A stretch of 64,000 nt of DNA from Parvibium lacunae. Its GTDB lineage: Bacteria; Pseudomonadota; Gammaproteobacteria; Burkholderiales; Burkholderiaceae_D. A model generated the notes under the pieces. It had not been told where the DNA came from. It ran no database searches and saw only the letters and a program-made list of their open reading frames with translations. Each line of letters starts with the position of its first letter. Position 1 is the stretch's first letter. The position numbers and the translations under genes are program-made. Below, one piece after another: positions 40,259-50,019 of the stretch. The stretch lies in contig NZ_QPGB01000006.1 of NCBI RefSeq assembly GCF_003335215.1, positions 62,001-126,000 of the forward strand. The letters are read 5' to 3'.

Positions 40259-40286
40259 TAGTCGTCCATTAGTGCCTTACCTTACA
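40259..40286 (-). promoter_or_regulatory. Predicted ECF sigma promoter of msrPQ
   Basis: On the minus strand TGTAAGG (40286-40280), 15 bases, CGACTA (40264-40259): the same sequence and spacing as upstream of bufA. A second copy of the upstream block, TGTAAGGTAAG, lies 15 bases further upstream (40301-40291). Confidence 0.7.
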
Positions 40287-40301
40287 GCGTCTTACCTTAC
40301 A
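40276..40301 (-). repeat. Direct repeat of TGTAAGGTAAG over the msrP promoter
   Basis: TGTAAGGTAAG at 40301-40291 and 40286-40276, separated by ACGC. The upstream copy includes the stop codon of the exonuclease gene at 40297-40299. Only the downstream copy has a -10 block at the right distance. Confidence 0.85.
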
Positions 40302-41856
40302 GGGTTTCCAGCAAAGGATCAATCATCCCGGCTTTCGGTATAGTCAAAGGCGTAATGGCGGCGTTTGGCAAGCGTTCAAGGTGCTGTAATAAGATGTGAT
40401 ACGTATCCAAATCAAACTGCGGTTTTTGCCGCTGTGACAGCAACTCGGCGAGATGCGCCTCACTCTCCGCCGCGCCGTAGTAACACCAGTTATCAATTAC
40501 ATGCTGTACGCGTCGTTCGCCACTGCCTTCCGCCACGGCAATCGGGCCAGCATAGGGCCAGGTTTTTTGCCGTAGTTGCGCCAACGCCAACAGTAAACGA
40601 GCATGGTGTTGCCGTGGGCTTTCGCCATTTGCGGTGTTGTCATGGGTATGTTCACAAGCTCCTTTGCAGCGCTTGAGTTGGCGCGCAAAACAGGGTTGTC
40701 CAGGGGCGTTTTTTTCTAGTCCCAGTGTCACGCGGCAAAGCTGATGGTCGCGCACAATTTTTTCTAGCATAGCCAGTGCGGCACGCTGGCTGCGAAAGAA
40801 GCCATAGTATTGGCCCGTGCTTTGACTAGTCGCCGGGGGGGACGCTTCATCCGCCCAATCCAACGTAAGTTGGTTATAACGTGGCGACGCTTCATCCTGC
40901 AAAGGATCAGCCAGAAACCACCGACACAAGGCCTTTTGCCGCCGCAGTTTCTGGTTATGAATGGGCATGCGAGTTTTAACGAGCTGGGCTTCGAGTAATA
41001 GCGCCCCAAGTTCGCCAGCGGTTTCTATCCATTCAATCGCTTGCGTTTGTTGAACCAGACTCATTTCGCGGCCACGCTGATGATCGCTGGTGAAATGATC
41101 CAACACCCGCTTCCGTAAAGTTTTGCTTTTGCCCACATACAGCAAGGCCCGCTGGGCGGCCGAGGCGACTGGTGAGCCCGCTGCAGCGGTTGCGGACTCA
41201 AGCGGTGCGCCATAAAACAAATACACGCCGGGCGTGTTGGGGATTTGATCAATAATCTCAGGGTCAATTTGTGGCGGCAGTTGGGGGCGAGTCGCAATGC
41301 GCTGAACCGCCTGCGCGATAGTTTCTGCGCCGTATTGCGCCGTCCATGCCTGCCAGAGTTGCCAGAGGATCTCCGCATCAGCTAAGGCGCGATGGCGCGC
41401 CCGGGGCTGGAGCTGGTAACGTTCAATCAGGCTGTCCAGATTGTGTCGCTTATGCACCGGGGCCAAGGCGCGGGAGAGCTTGACGGTGCAGAGCGTCGTC
41501 GCACGAAAATCCATGCCGCAGCGCTTAAAGGCTTGCTTGAGAAAGCCATAGTCAAAGCGGGCATTGTGGGCGATGAGGGTTTTACCCTGCAACTGCGCGT
41601 AAAGCTGTGGCGCGATCTCATCAAAGGTCGGCGCGTCAGCCACCATGTCATTGGTAATGCCGGTGAGTGCTTGAATAAATTCAGGAATCGCATGGCGAGG
41701 CTGGCACAACTGACTCCACTCGGCATAGCTTGGCTCACCCTCGCCGAATGTTACCGTGACAATCCCCACCTCGGTAATGTCATCGCGCTCAATGCTCCCG
41801 CCTGAAGTTTCCAGATCAATGAAGATCAGGGGTTGCGGTAGCGAGATAGGCGACAT
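40297..41856 (-). CDS. DnaQ-like 3'-5' exonuclease fused to a UvrC/Cho-type GIY-YIG nuclease
   Basis: A protein of 519 residues. The N-terminal DEDDh exonuclease has FIDLETSGG (about 12-20), LIAHNARFDYGFL and HRALADAEI. The second part has the GIY-YIG start TPGVYLFYGAP and LLYVGKSKTLRKRVLDHF (about 235-260), with a Cys-rich patch (CFARQLKRCKGACEH) as in UvrC/Cho. The pairing suggests a DNA repair or processing role in the cytoplasm. The ATG at 41856 is used (a TTG lies one codon earlier). It is 12 bases after ccsA. Confidence 0.88.
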   Translation of the reverse strand: MSPISLPQPLIFIDLETSGGSIERDDITEVGIVTVTFGEGEPSYAEWSQLCQPRHAIPEFIQALTGITNDMVADAPTFDEIAPQLYAQLQGKTLIAHNARFDYGFLKQAFKRCGMDFRATTLCTVKLSRALAPVHKRHNLDSLIERYQLQPRARHRALADAEILWQLWQAWTAQYGAETIAQAVQRIATRPQLPPQIDPEIIDQIPNTPGVYLFYGAPLESATAAAGSPVASAAQRALLYVGKSKTLRKRVLDHFTSDHQRGREMSLVQQTQAIEWIETAGELGALLLEAQLVKTRMPIHNQKLRRQKALCRWFLADPLQDEASPRYNQLTLDWADEASPPATSQSTGQYYGFFRSQRAALAMLEKIVRDHQLCRVTLGLEKNAPGQPCFARQLKRCKGACEHTHDNTANGESPRQHHARLLLALAQLRQKTWPYAGPIAVAEGSGERRVQHVIDNWCYYGAAESEAHLAELLSQRQKPQFDLDTYHILLQHLERLPNAAITPLTIPKAGMIDPLLETL

Positions 41857-41868
41857 CAACGCAATGGC

Positions 41869-43161
41869 TTAGAGATTCCCATAGGAATGCAAGCCGGATA
41901 GGAACATATTCACGCCCAGGAATGCAAATCCAGTGACCAACAAACCCACCAGCGCCCAGTAGGCGGCAAGCGTGCCACGCAGGCCTTTCATCAGACGTAA
42001 GTGTAGCCAGGCCGCGTAGTTCAACCAAACAATCAAGGCCCAGGTTTCTTTCGGGTCCCACTGCCAGTAAGTGCCCCAAGCATCGGCCGCCCACAGCGCC
42101 CCGAGAATGGTGGCCACGGTGAAGAAGGCAAAGCCAACCGCAATGGCTTTGTACATCCAGTCATCAAGCACGGCAAACTCGGGCAGTAATGGGCCTATGC
42201 GTCTGCGCGCGAGTAAAATCGCACCGACTAATATCGCTGAAATCGCGAAGTAGGCTGCCCAGTAACTTGGCAAGCCAGATTTACGGAAAATCAAGGGCTC
42301 TGCGCCCAGCAACGCCCCCAAAATGAACAGGGGCAGTAACTTCACCCAGGAAGTGGTTTGACTGTGTTGTTTGACCAAGTAGGCAAACCCGACCATTGCC
42401 GCCAAGGAGAAGGTGCCATAACCAATAAAGTTAGCGGGGACATGCAGCTTCATCCACCAGGACTGCAACGCTGGAACCAAAGGCTGGATTTCATGAGCGC
42501 CGCGATCAAAGGTATACCAAAGCAGAAAAGTGACGGCGGAACAGATAATCAACAGAACAAAACCGCCTAAGCTGCGGGTCGCATAGCGCTCTTCGTAATA
42601 CAGATAGAACAGCGCGGTAATGAGCGAAAAGAGGACAAATACTTCATACAAATTGCTGACGGGGATATGCCCCACATCGGGGCTGATCAGATAACTTTCA
42701 TACCAACGCACCAATAACCCGATCCAGCCCATGCCTACCGCCAGCCAGCTCAGCAGGGTTCCTAACCAGCTTGCGGTTGGCCCGTGGGTAAGCAAGCCCA
42801 ACCAGTAGGAGACCAAGGCCCCGTAAAACAGCGCGCACATCCATAAGATTGCCGATTGACTAGACAAAAAATATTTCAGGCCAAAGACCTGCTCTGCTTG
42901 GCTAAGGCTATGGCCATATAAGGTCACCGCCAATATCGCCGCCCCAGCGACAGTAAGAAATAGCCCCTGTAAGCGCCGCCAGGCGTAACCTAGCCAAGCG
43001 AAGGCAGGCACACAGGCAAACAAAATAATTTGCTCATAGCTGTCCATATAGCTGTGATAGCGCTGCTCGGCAAAGGCTGCGCCACATAATAAAACCAGGG
43101 CAAAGAGCCAGTCACGCCCTTGCCAGCGTCGATACCAGGGGAGATTAATGGTCAGATCCAT
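41869..43161 (-). CDS. ccsA: System II cytochrome c maturation protein CcsA/ResC
   Basis: A polytopic membrane protein of 430 residues with about ten helices. The heme-handling tryptophan-rich motif AADAWGTYWQWDPKETWAL (near 345-365) and conserved histidines identify it. With ResB it delivers and attaches heme to apocytochromes c in the periplasm. The ATG at 43161 (MDLTINLPWYRR) overlaps the resB 3' end by 17 bases; an extension to 43269 is not supported. Confidence 0.95.
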   Translation of the reverse strand: MDLTINLPWYRRWQGRDWLFALVLLCGAAFAEQRYHSYMDSYEQIILFACVPAFAWLGYAWRRLQGLFLTVAGAAILAVTLYGHSLSQAEQVFGLKYFLSSQSAILWMCALFYGALVSYWLGLLTHGPTASWLGTLLSWLAVGMGWIGLLVRWYESYLISPDVGHIPVSNLYEVFVLFSLITALFYLYYEERYATRSLGGFVLLIICSAVTFLLWYTFDRGAHEIQPLVPALQSWWMKLHVPANFIGYGTFSLAAMVGFAYLVKQHSQTTSWVKLLPLFILGALLGAEPLIFRKSGLPSYWAAYFAISAILVGAILLARRRIGPLLPEFAVLDDWMYKAIAVGFAFFTVATILGALWAADAWGTYWQWDPKETWALIVWLNYAAWLHLRLMKGLRGTLAAYWALVGLLVTGFAFLGVNMFLSGLHSYGNL

Positions 43162-45361
43162 GGGTTTCCTTAACAGCGAGGAGTTGGGCAAAGTCTTGTC
43201 GAATTTGCACGAATTCGTCTTCAAAATCGAGGCCGCGACGCGCTGCAGAAAAGGCCAGTAGGGCCTCACTCGCAGTTTCAGCGGACGACATGACAGGTTT
43301 GACTAAAATCCATAGGCGGCGTTCCCGCACATAGAACATGGCAAAGACACCCAGCACCAGCAGCAAACACCCCAGGTAAACCCACGGCTTACCGGGAGAG
43401 CGGGTCATTTGGAAACCGCTTGCCTGCACGTGATCGAAGTCAGTCAGTTGAAAATAGACGGGGGCCGCATACAGCAAACTGTCAGACACGGCATTGAGCG
43501 CACGGCGCAGAAATAAGCCATTGGTTTCATCCGCACTGACTGCCGGTAAACGATCTGCCTGGCGCGCCACTTGCCACAGTTCCCACATGCTACCTTCCAG
43601 CATCTTTAATAGGACTTCAACCATGCGCGGTTGTTCGGCAGCAGGAATCGTACGCTCTACCAGCTCGGCCACCGCCTGGAGGCCACTTTGTGGTTCGGTA
43701 CTGGCTTGCCTCAAGGCAGTATTAGCCCCGGCAAAGGTCGTTAACAAATTGAGTGCGCTTTGCGTTAACTGCGTAGTTGCTTCTCCCGCTGAGGCTCGTT
43801 CTGCCGGGAAAAAGCGGCTCGCATTTTGTGCAAACTGCCGCGCGGCTAGCTCGCGTAGCGCCGGGTTGGCGACCGCGGCACGCAAGCGCATGAACTCATC
43901 TAAGCCGCCTTGCGGATCAGCCGGAATGCGTAGGTAACGGAAAGCGTCATTCGGGTTTTGTCGTAAGCCCGCCAGATAGACGACCGCACCCTCCATCTGC
44001 ACCGGCAGCATGTAATTATGAAACTCGATTGCTTGCCCCGCTGCATCGCGTAACTTGTATTGAATACTCGGCCCGATATTGCGCAAATGCTTGTCATTCG
44101 CCGTTTTCGCTGCGCTGCCGAGCTGGGCACGTAACCCACGGCTTTGGCCAGTCACAGCGCTATCCTCGGGATTCACTTCTGGGTCAATCTTTTCAACATT
44201 GATCGGACGAAAACCGGTTAACTCAAGCTGATAGGGCTTGCCCTGCTGCTGACTGAGTGGGATCACTTGGCCCACGGTGCCACTGAGCGTCAAAGTCTGT
44301 TGACCCGCGCCTTGCATGGGGTAAGCACGTAAGGTCAGGCGGGAACCGCCATCATCAAAATTAGCCTGATAAATCGCAATGCCACGATGGATTAAAGGCT
44401 TATTCACTTCAATCGTGCGCTGAATGCGCTCACCGCTGAGTTTGTCTAACAGCTCAACATCACTGGCAAACAGTTTGGGCATGCCTGTGCTGTAGTAATC
44501 GATGCGGAATTTTTTCAGGGTTAAAGTAAACGGCAGTTCTTGTACCAACAGCCCTTCGCGCAAGCTCACAATGGTGACATCTGTGCTGCCATTTTCAGGG
44601 ACGAGTGAGTTACCGCGAAAAGAGGGGTTGCGGGCGCTTAAACGACCACTCTCTGGTACCTCACTAATGCGTTCGGCCCCCTGAATCGGTTGTTTATTGA
44701 ACAACCAGGCTTGCACTTTGACGGGAATGTCGGTATCGAATAAATAACCGACTCCCATCAAGACGATGGCACTGTGGGCAAAGATATACCCAAAGCGGTT
44801 CGTTGCGCCCCGTTTCGCCGCGAGCAGAATGGCGGCGGGCGGCGCAGGCTCGGTGCCCGCCGCGTCAGCGACGGGGCTAGGACGCTCACTGATTTTGACG
44901 CGGTAACCCTTGGCTTGCAGCCATTGACCTAGGGTCTGGGCTAACTGCGCAGGCGGCTGGCTGCTATTGCCTTCCGTATGATGCCCAAAAGCACGCAAAC
45001 TGCCTTCGCGCAGGGTATCGCGCCAAGCTAAGGCATCTTTCACCATCTTCGGTGCGTTGCGCAGAATACAGAGCGATGTTGAGAGAATCAGCAAAAACAG
45101 TACCGCAATAAACCAGGTGCTGGTATATACGGTGTAAAGCGATAAGGCGTCAAAAATCGCGTACCAAAACTCCCCGAATTGATTAATGTAGTTGGGGGTT
45201 GGCTCGTTTTGTTTCATAACGGTGCCAACGATGCTGGCAATCGCAATCAGCGTCAATGAGGCAATCGCGAAACGCATCGAGCTTAACAACTCCACCAAAT
45301 CAGCAAACCAACCGCGCTGATTCCCGAGTTGCACCCCTTGTGTCGAAATATCACTGCTCAC
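43145..45361 (-). CDS. resB: System II cytochrome c maturation protein ResB/Ccs1
   Basis: A protein of 738 residues. Three membrane helices cluster near the N-terminus (MRFAIASLTLIAIASIVGTVMK core at about 30-50, then about 78-95 and 180-200), followed by a large periplasmic domain and a final helix (VYLGCLLLVLGVFAMFYVRER). The N-terminal LSSMRFAIASL and GTVMKQNEP are typical. It acts with CcsA. A terminator separates it from the upstream cytochrome c gene, so it probably has its own promoter. Confidence 0.94.
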   Translation of the reverse strand: MSSDISTQGVQLGNQRGWFADLVELLSSMRFAIASLTLIAIASIVGTVMKQNEPTPNYINQFGEFWYAIFDALSLYTVYTSTWFIAVLFLLILSTSLCILRNAPKMVKDALAWRDTLREGSLRAFGHHTEGNSSQPPAQLAQTLGQWLQAKGYRVKISERPSPVADAAGTEPAPPAAILLAAKRGATNRFGYIFAHSAIVLMGVGYLFDTDIPVKVQAWLFNKQPIQGAERISEVPESGRLSARNPSFRGNSLVPENGSTDVTIVSLREGLLVQELPFTLTLKKFRIDYYSTGMPKLFASDVELLDKLSGERIQRTIEVNKPLIHRGIAIYQANFDDGGSRLTLRAYPMQGAGQQTLTLSGTVGQVIPLSQQQGKPYQLELTGFRPINVEKIDPEVNPEDSAVTGQSRGLRAQLGSAAKTANDKHLRNIGPSIQYKLRDAAGQAIEFHNYMLPVQMEGAVVYLAGLRQNPNDAFRYLRIPADPQGGLDEFMRLRAAVANPALRELAARQFAQNASRFFPAERASAGEATTQLTQSALNLLTTFAGANTALRQASTEPQSGLQAVAELVERTIPAAEQPRMVEVLLKMLEGSMWELWQVARQADRLPAVSADETNGLFLRRALNAVSDSLLYAAPVYFQLTDFDHVQASGFQMTRSPGKPWVYLGCLLLVLGVFAMFYVRERRLWILVKPVMSSAETASEALLAFSAARRGLDFEDEFVQIRQDFAQLLAVKETHGSDH

Positions 45362-45449
45362 GCCACGCCGCTCCTACTTGACCCAACTCATCCATGCCAC
45401 TTTAGGCGGTTGCCCGCTCACGATTGCCCTAGACTCACCTGCGATGAAA

Positions 45450-45475
45450 AAGGGGTGGCTGCGCCACCCCTTGCT
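45450..45475 (-). terminator. Rho-independent terminator after the cytochrome c gene
   Basis: On the minus strand AAGGGGTGGC-GCA-GCCACCCCTT followed by TTT. It lies between the cytochrome c stop (45570) and resB. Confidence 0.85.
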
Positions 45476-45569
45476 ATGCTGACTGACTGTGGCGAGACCC
45501 CCGCTTAGCACCACTGACTTAATAGCACTTACCAGCCGCCAACAACTCAGCGTGAAAGTGATACAAGAA

Positions 45570-46226
45570 TTAACGTAAGCCAGCAATGTAGTCTGCCACA
45601 GCGTCAATTTCTTGTTTCGACAGTTTCTTGGCAATCGCGCTCATCTGCGCACTGTTTTTACGCAACCCATCCCGGAAAGCCGTCAGCTGGGCTGCGGTGT
45701 ATTCGCTGTTTTGCCCGGCTAAACGTGGGTATTGGGCAGGAATCCCAGCGCCATTCGGGCTGTGGCAGCCAGCGCAAGCCGCGATCCCTTTATCACGAAT
45801 GCCAGCACGATAAATTTTCTGCCCCAGTTCAACACTGGTTTTGTCGCCTTTAGCGGCAGCCAACTTGGGTTTTTGCTCTGCGTAGTAAGCCGCCACATTG
45901 CGAATATCGTCTGCAGACAACGTCGCAGCAAAACCAGCCATCACCGCATTAGCACGCTCCGCTTCTTTTGCATTAGGCTGGACTTTGAAGTTATGCAATT
46001 GCTTTTCTAAATACGCAGCATGTTGCCCCGCCAGTTTTGGGTAGGCGGGCGTGCCGGTATTGCCATCCGCACCATGACAAGCCGCGCAAACCTGGGCAGC
46101 AATTTGCTGGCCTTTTACAGTGTCAGCCTTGGCGGGAGCCTTGCTTTCTGAGGCCTGGGCAGACAAGGTTAGCGCCGCCACACCGGCGAACAGGGAACAA
46201 GAGCGTAGAATGGCAAGAATTTTCAT
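45570..46226 (-). CDS. Di-heme cytochrome c4 family protein
   Basis: A periplasmic cytochrome of 218 residues. After a Sec signal ([20 protein letters not shown]) there are two heme-binding motifs, CAACHG (about 46-51) and CAGCHS (about 146-151), with distal methionine regions [11 protein letters not shown] and [12 protein letters not shown]. c4 cytochromes shuttle electrons to terminal oxidases. The ATG at 46226 has AAGG five bases upstream; an ATG at 46238 is the alternative. It neighbours the maturation genes resB-ccsA, a sensible functional pairing. Confidence 0.92.
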   Translation of the reverse strand: MKILAILRSCSLFAGVAALTLSAQASESKAPAKADTVKGQQIAAQVCAACHGADGNTGTPAYPKLAGQHAAYLEKQLHNFKVQPNAKEAERANAVMAGFAATLSADDIRNVAAYYAEQKPKLAAAKGDKTSVELGQKIYRAGIRDKGIAACAGCHSPNGAGIPAQYPRLAGQNSEYTAAQLTAFRDGLRKNSAQMSAIAKKLSKQEIDAVADYIAGLR

Positions 46227-46437
46227 AAGTACCTTCATAGACACAGGATTGTGCAAATTTGTGTTGTATGGTTCAGGGCGGAACCCAAATCAGACGGTCT
46301 GGAGCCCAAGCCCTGCGCCAAATGCAATGCCACAAGAGAAAATAGTGGCAGCGCACGAGTCAGCCTGCGATTGTACAATACCCCCGACGACCTTTCCAGC
46401 CGCGCGAACCCCGAGACTGGCTACCATCGAGCTAATA

Positions 46438-47106
46438 ATGAGTACTCTGCACCAAGCCAAGTTTTTTACCACTGTTAACGACCTGCATAGCTTGCCCGCC
46501 TACGGCATGCCAGAAGTCGCCTTTGTCGGGCGCTCGAATGCGGGCAAATCGACCGCCATCAATATCCTGTGTAACCAAAAACGGCTGGCGTTTGCGAGTA
46601 AAACGCCGGGTCGCACGCAACATATCAACTTTTTTTCTCTCACGAGCAAAGAAACGCTCCACGGTTATTTGGTTGATTTGCCTGGGTATGGTTACGCCGA
46701 AGTGGCGCAAACCAGCAAGCATCATTGGCAACAATTGCTGGCTGATTATTTGGTCAATCGCCCCACCCTGAAAGGGGTCATTCTATTGTGCGACGCCCGC
46801 CGGCCTTTTACCGAACTGGATCAGCAATTGATGGATTGGCTGGCGCCGACGGGGATTCCCATTCACACCCTACTGACTAAGGCTGATAAATTAACCCGGA
46901 GCGAAGCCGCACAGGTACTTCAAGCGGGGCGGGCTTTCCTAAAGGGACGCCAAGAGAGTGCTGCGCCAGAGGGGGCGGCACCCTATACTATCCAACTTTT
47001 TTCGAGTTTAAAGCGCGTCGGGCTGGAAGAAGCGGAAGCCCAAATTTTGACATGGCTGAATTTGCCGATCCCTGTTGGCGCCACCATAAAAAAATCCCCG
47101 ACCTAG
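46438..47106 (+). CDS. engB: Ribosome biogenesis GTP-binding protein EngB (YihA/YsxC)
   Basis: A TrmE-Era-like GTPase of 222 residues used in large-subunit assembly. G1 is GRSNAGKST (31-39), G3 is DLPGYGYA, and G4 is TKAD. The ATG at 46438 ([10 protein letters not shown]) is chosen because the open frame upstream to 46120 overlaps the divergent cytochrome gene and has no GTPase features. Its Shine-Dalgarno is weak. A strong hairpin (47096-47119) covers the stop codon. Confidence 0.95.
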   Translation: MSTLHQAKFFTTVNDLHSLPAYGMPEVAFVGRSNAGKSTAINILCNQKRLAFASKTPGRTQHINFFSLTSKETLHGYLVDLPGYGYAEVAQTSKHHWQQLLADYLVNRPTLKGVILLCDARRPFTELDQQLMDWLAPTGIPIHTLLTKADKLTRSEAAQVLQAGRAFLKGRQESAAPEGAAPYTIQLFSSLKRVGLEEAEAQILTWLNLPIPVGATIKKSPT

Positions 47107-47119
47107 TGTTAGGTCGGGG
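47096..47119. other. Perfect hairpin over the engB stop codon
   Basis: CCCCGACCTA-gtgt-TAGGTCGGGG. Plus-strand transcripts would fold it at the end of engB, but no U-tract follows; an A-run on the other side gives a U-tract only for minus-strand transcripts. Confidence 0.7.
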
Positions 47120-47167
47120 TGAAGTATGCCATTTTGCAATGGCACCCGCTCAGGGAGGAAAACTACA

Positions 47168-47194
47168 ATGTTTACTATGAGTGTTCTTAATTAA
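47168..47194 (+). CDS. Eight-codon leader reading frame upstream of hemB (MFTMSVLN)
   Basis: ATG TTT ACT ATG AGT GTT CTT AAT TAA, preceded by a perfect GGGAGGA Shine-Dalgarno nine bases upstream, the best ribosome-binding site in this gap. A TGCCA-TGGCA hairpin precedes it. It is too short for family evidence, so translation is inferred. Confidence 0.4.
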   Translation: MFTMSVLN

Positions 47195-47206
47195 AAAAGT
47201 TCGCCC

Positions 47207-48264
<1,058 letters not shown>

Positions 48265-48307
48265 CTTATAAAGCTTACTTATAAAATTTAAGTGAGGGGG
48301 CACACCC

Positions 48308-48706
48308 ATGCAATTGAGCCAGCTCGATCATCTCGTCTTGACGGTAACAGATATGGCAAGGACGCGTGACTTTTATGTGCGCGTGTTGGGTATGGAGGCG
48401 ATTACCTTTGGCGCTGCTGACACCCCGCGCCATGCCCTCGCCTTTGGTACACAAAAAATCAATTTGCATCAGGCCGGAAAAGAATTTGAACCCAAAGCGG
48501 CACACCCGCTGCCTGGTTCGGCAGACTTATGCTTTTTAACCACCACGCCGCTAACAGAAGTCATCGCGCACCTCACACAAGTGGGTCAGCCCATTCTGGA
48601 AGGCCCCGTGCAACGGACGGGCGCACAAGGGTCAATTCTCTCGGTGTATATCCGTGACCCCGACGGTAATTTGCTGGAAATCGCTAACCAACTTGCCACC
48701 AACTAA
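48308..48706 (+). CDS. VOC superfamily (glyoxalase/dioxygenase-like) protein
   Basis: A protein of 132 residues with the beta-alpha-beta-beta-beta VOC fold twice. LDHLVLTVTDMARTRDFYVRVLGM (core LDHLVLTV) opens the first module, and YIRDPDGNLLEI closes the second with a candidate metal Glu. The family covers glyoxalases, dioxygenases and antibiotic-binding proteins; the substrate here is not known. A GAGGGGG stretch precedes the ATG. It follows hemB after 43 bases that contain ACTTATAAA twice. Confidence 0.85.
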   Translation: MQLSQLDHLVLTVTDMARTRDFYVRVLGMEAITFGAADTPRHALAFGTQKINLHQAGKEFEPKAAHPLPGSADLCFLTTTPLTEVIAHLTQVGQPILEGPVQRTGAQGSILSVYIRDPDGNLLEIANQLATN

Positions 48707-48715
48707 TTTTCTGCC

Positions 48716-49768
48716 ATGACCATGGACATCTTTCACCTCAATGAACATGGCTGCCAAGCCTGGAAAAGCAACGGTTCGCCCCAAGATGGCATGGTCTGGA
48801 TTGATCTCCCTTATCAGCACAGTATTGAAGAAATCAATCCCGTTTGGCGCGTTGAGGCAGAACGACTGCTACACATTCAAATTGAGGATCTGCATCTGCA
48901 AGATGCACGCAACCCGCAGCACCCCTCTTACTTTGATTCGACGCATGCGTATCAAATGCTGATTTTTCGTGGGGTGCAGCAACGCACGCCCCATCGCGAT
49001 GAGCAGCTCAGCCAAAAGACTATTCGCCTGCGCACCCGCCCAACGGTATTTTTTATCAGTGCACGTGGCTTGGTTTCTTTGCGCCCGGCGGATAGCCGCA
49101 GCTTTGCCGCAGTCCGTGCCCGCATTCAGGATGCGTCTATACGCTGCCCGAACAGCCCACAAGACTTGGCGCTACGGCTGATGAACAGTATGGTGGATCG
49201 TTACCTTGAGCTACGCCAGCCCTTAACCGACCAGCTTGAACAATGGCAGCGCGAGTTACTTGATCCGCGGCAAAAGTTCACCAACTGGTTTAGTTTGCTG
49301 GAATCGCGCATGGAAATTCGCAAACTTGAAAACCTCTGTGAAGAACAATACGAAGCGATTCAAGAGTGGCGCGATGAACACCTTGAGGTCACAGATGAAC
49401 ACGGCTCTGTGCATCGCCTACCCTCCGATCACTTGCTGGTGCGGGTGAATGATTTAATGGAGCATATTCAGCGTGTGCTTAACCATGCGCGCCGCTTAGA
49501 AGCCTCAGTGGAAAGCGCCGTGCAACTGCATTTTTCCGCCACGGCGTATCGCACCAATGAAATCATGCGTACGCTCACCGTGATCACGGCCATCTTCATG
49601 CCGCTGACGTTGATCACGGGGATTTTTGGCATGAACTTCGATGTTATCCCCGGTCTGCACACGGCATGGGGATTTTGGCTAACGATAGGTGGCATGGCGT
49701 TGATCGCCGTCGTCATGCTATTCGTATTCCGCATGAAGCGATTTTTTGATGACCGCCCTGAGCGCTAA
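48716..49768 (+). CDS. CorA/ZntB-family divalent cation transporter
   Basis: A protein of 350 residues. A large cytoplasmic N-terminal domain carries long helices (about 150-285), followed by two C-terminal membrane helices and the invariant GMN loop (ITGIFGMNFD, about 300-309). It forms pentameric channels for Mg, Co or Zn. The ATG at 48716 is used, with a second ATG two codons later. The C-terminal basic tail RMKRFFDDRPER is typical. Substrate specificity cannot be assigned. Confidence 0.9.
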   Translation: MTMDIFHLNEHGCQAWKSNGSPQDGMVWIDLPYQHSIEEINPVWRVEAERLLHIQIEDLHLQDARNPQHPSYFDSTHAYQMLIFRGVQQRTPHRDEQLSQKTIRLRTRPTVFFISARGLVSLRPADSRSFAAVRARIQDASIRCPNSPQDLALRLMNSMVDRYLELRQPLTDQLEQWQRELLDPRQKFTNWFSLLESRMEIRKLENLCEEQYEAIQEWRDEHLEVTDEHGSVHRLPSDHLLVRVNDLMEHIQRVLNHARRLEASVESAVQLHFSATAYRTNEIMRTLTVITAIFMPLTLITGIFGMNFDVIPGLHTAWGFWLTIGGMALIAVVMLFVFRMKRFFDDRPER

Positions 49769-49790
49769 TCACGCTAAGAGACTCGATCGC

Positions 49791-50015
49791 TCACGCGGGC
49801 ACAATTACCTGAATGATGACATCGCCACCAACGCCCACGCACTGGCCTGCCCGAATCTTGGCGGTCTTGCGTAATTCCAGTTGTCCATCCACCGTGACCA
49901 TACCGTCAGCAACCAGGGCTTTACCGGCGCCGCCGCTATCCACTACACCCTTTAGTTTCAATAGATTGTTCAGTTCGATGTAATCGCGGTCTAATTCAAA
50001 TTGCAGGTGTTGCAC
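49791..50015 (-). CDS. Small S4-domain RNA-binding protein (YbcJ family)
   Basis: A protein of 74 residues consisting of one S4-type fold: IELNNLLKLKGVVDSGGAGKALVADGMVTVDG (core LLKLKGVVDSGGAGKAL) followed by RKTAKIRAGQCV. Such proteins bind structured RNA; the YbcJ target is not known. It starts 4 bases after yaeQ stop, probably one operon, and converges with the CorA-type gene without a visible terminator. Confidence 0.88.
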   Translation of the reverse strand: MQHLQFELDRDYIELNNLLKLKGVVDSGGAGKALVADGMVTVDGQLELRKTAKIRAGQCVGVGGDVIIQVIVPA

Positions 50016-50019
50016 AGGT

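Noticed and set aside
40280-40301. Upstream TGTAAGG copy (40301-40295) as a second promoter
   Set aside because: No -10-like block occurs 15 bases downstream of it.
46120-46437. 106-residue N-terminal extension of engB
   Set aside because: It overlaps the divergent cytochrome c gene and has no GTPase likeness; ATG at 46438 fits the family.
47096-47119. Hairpin at the engB stop as a rho-independent terminator
   Set aside because: No U-tract follows in the engB direction; the U-tract exists only for minus-strand transcription, and no gene there needs it.
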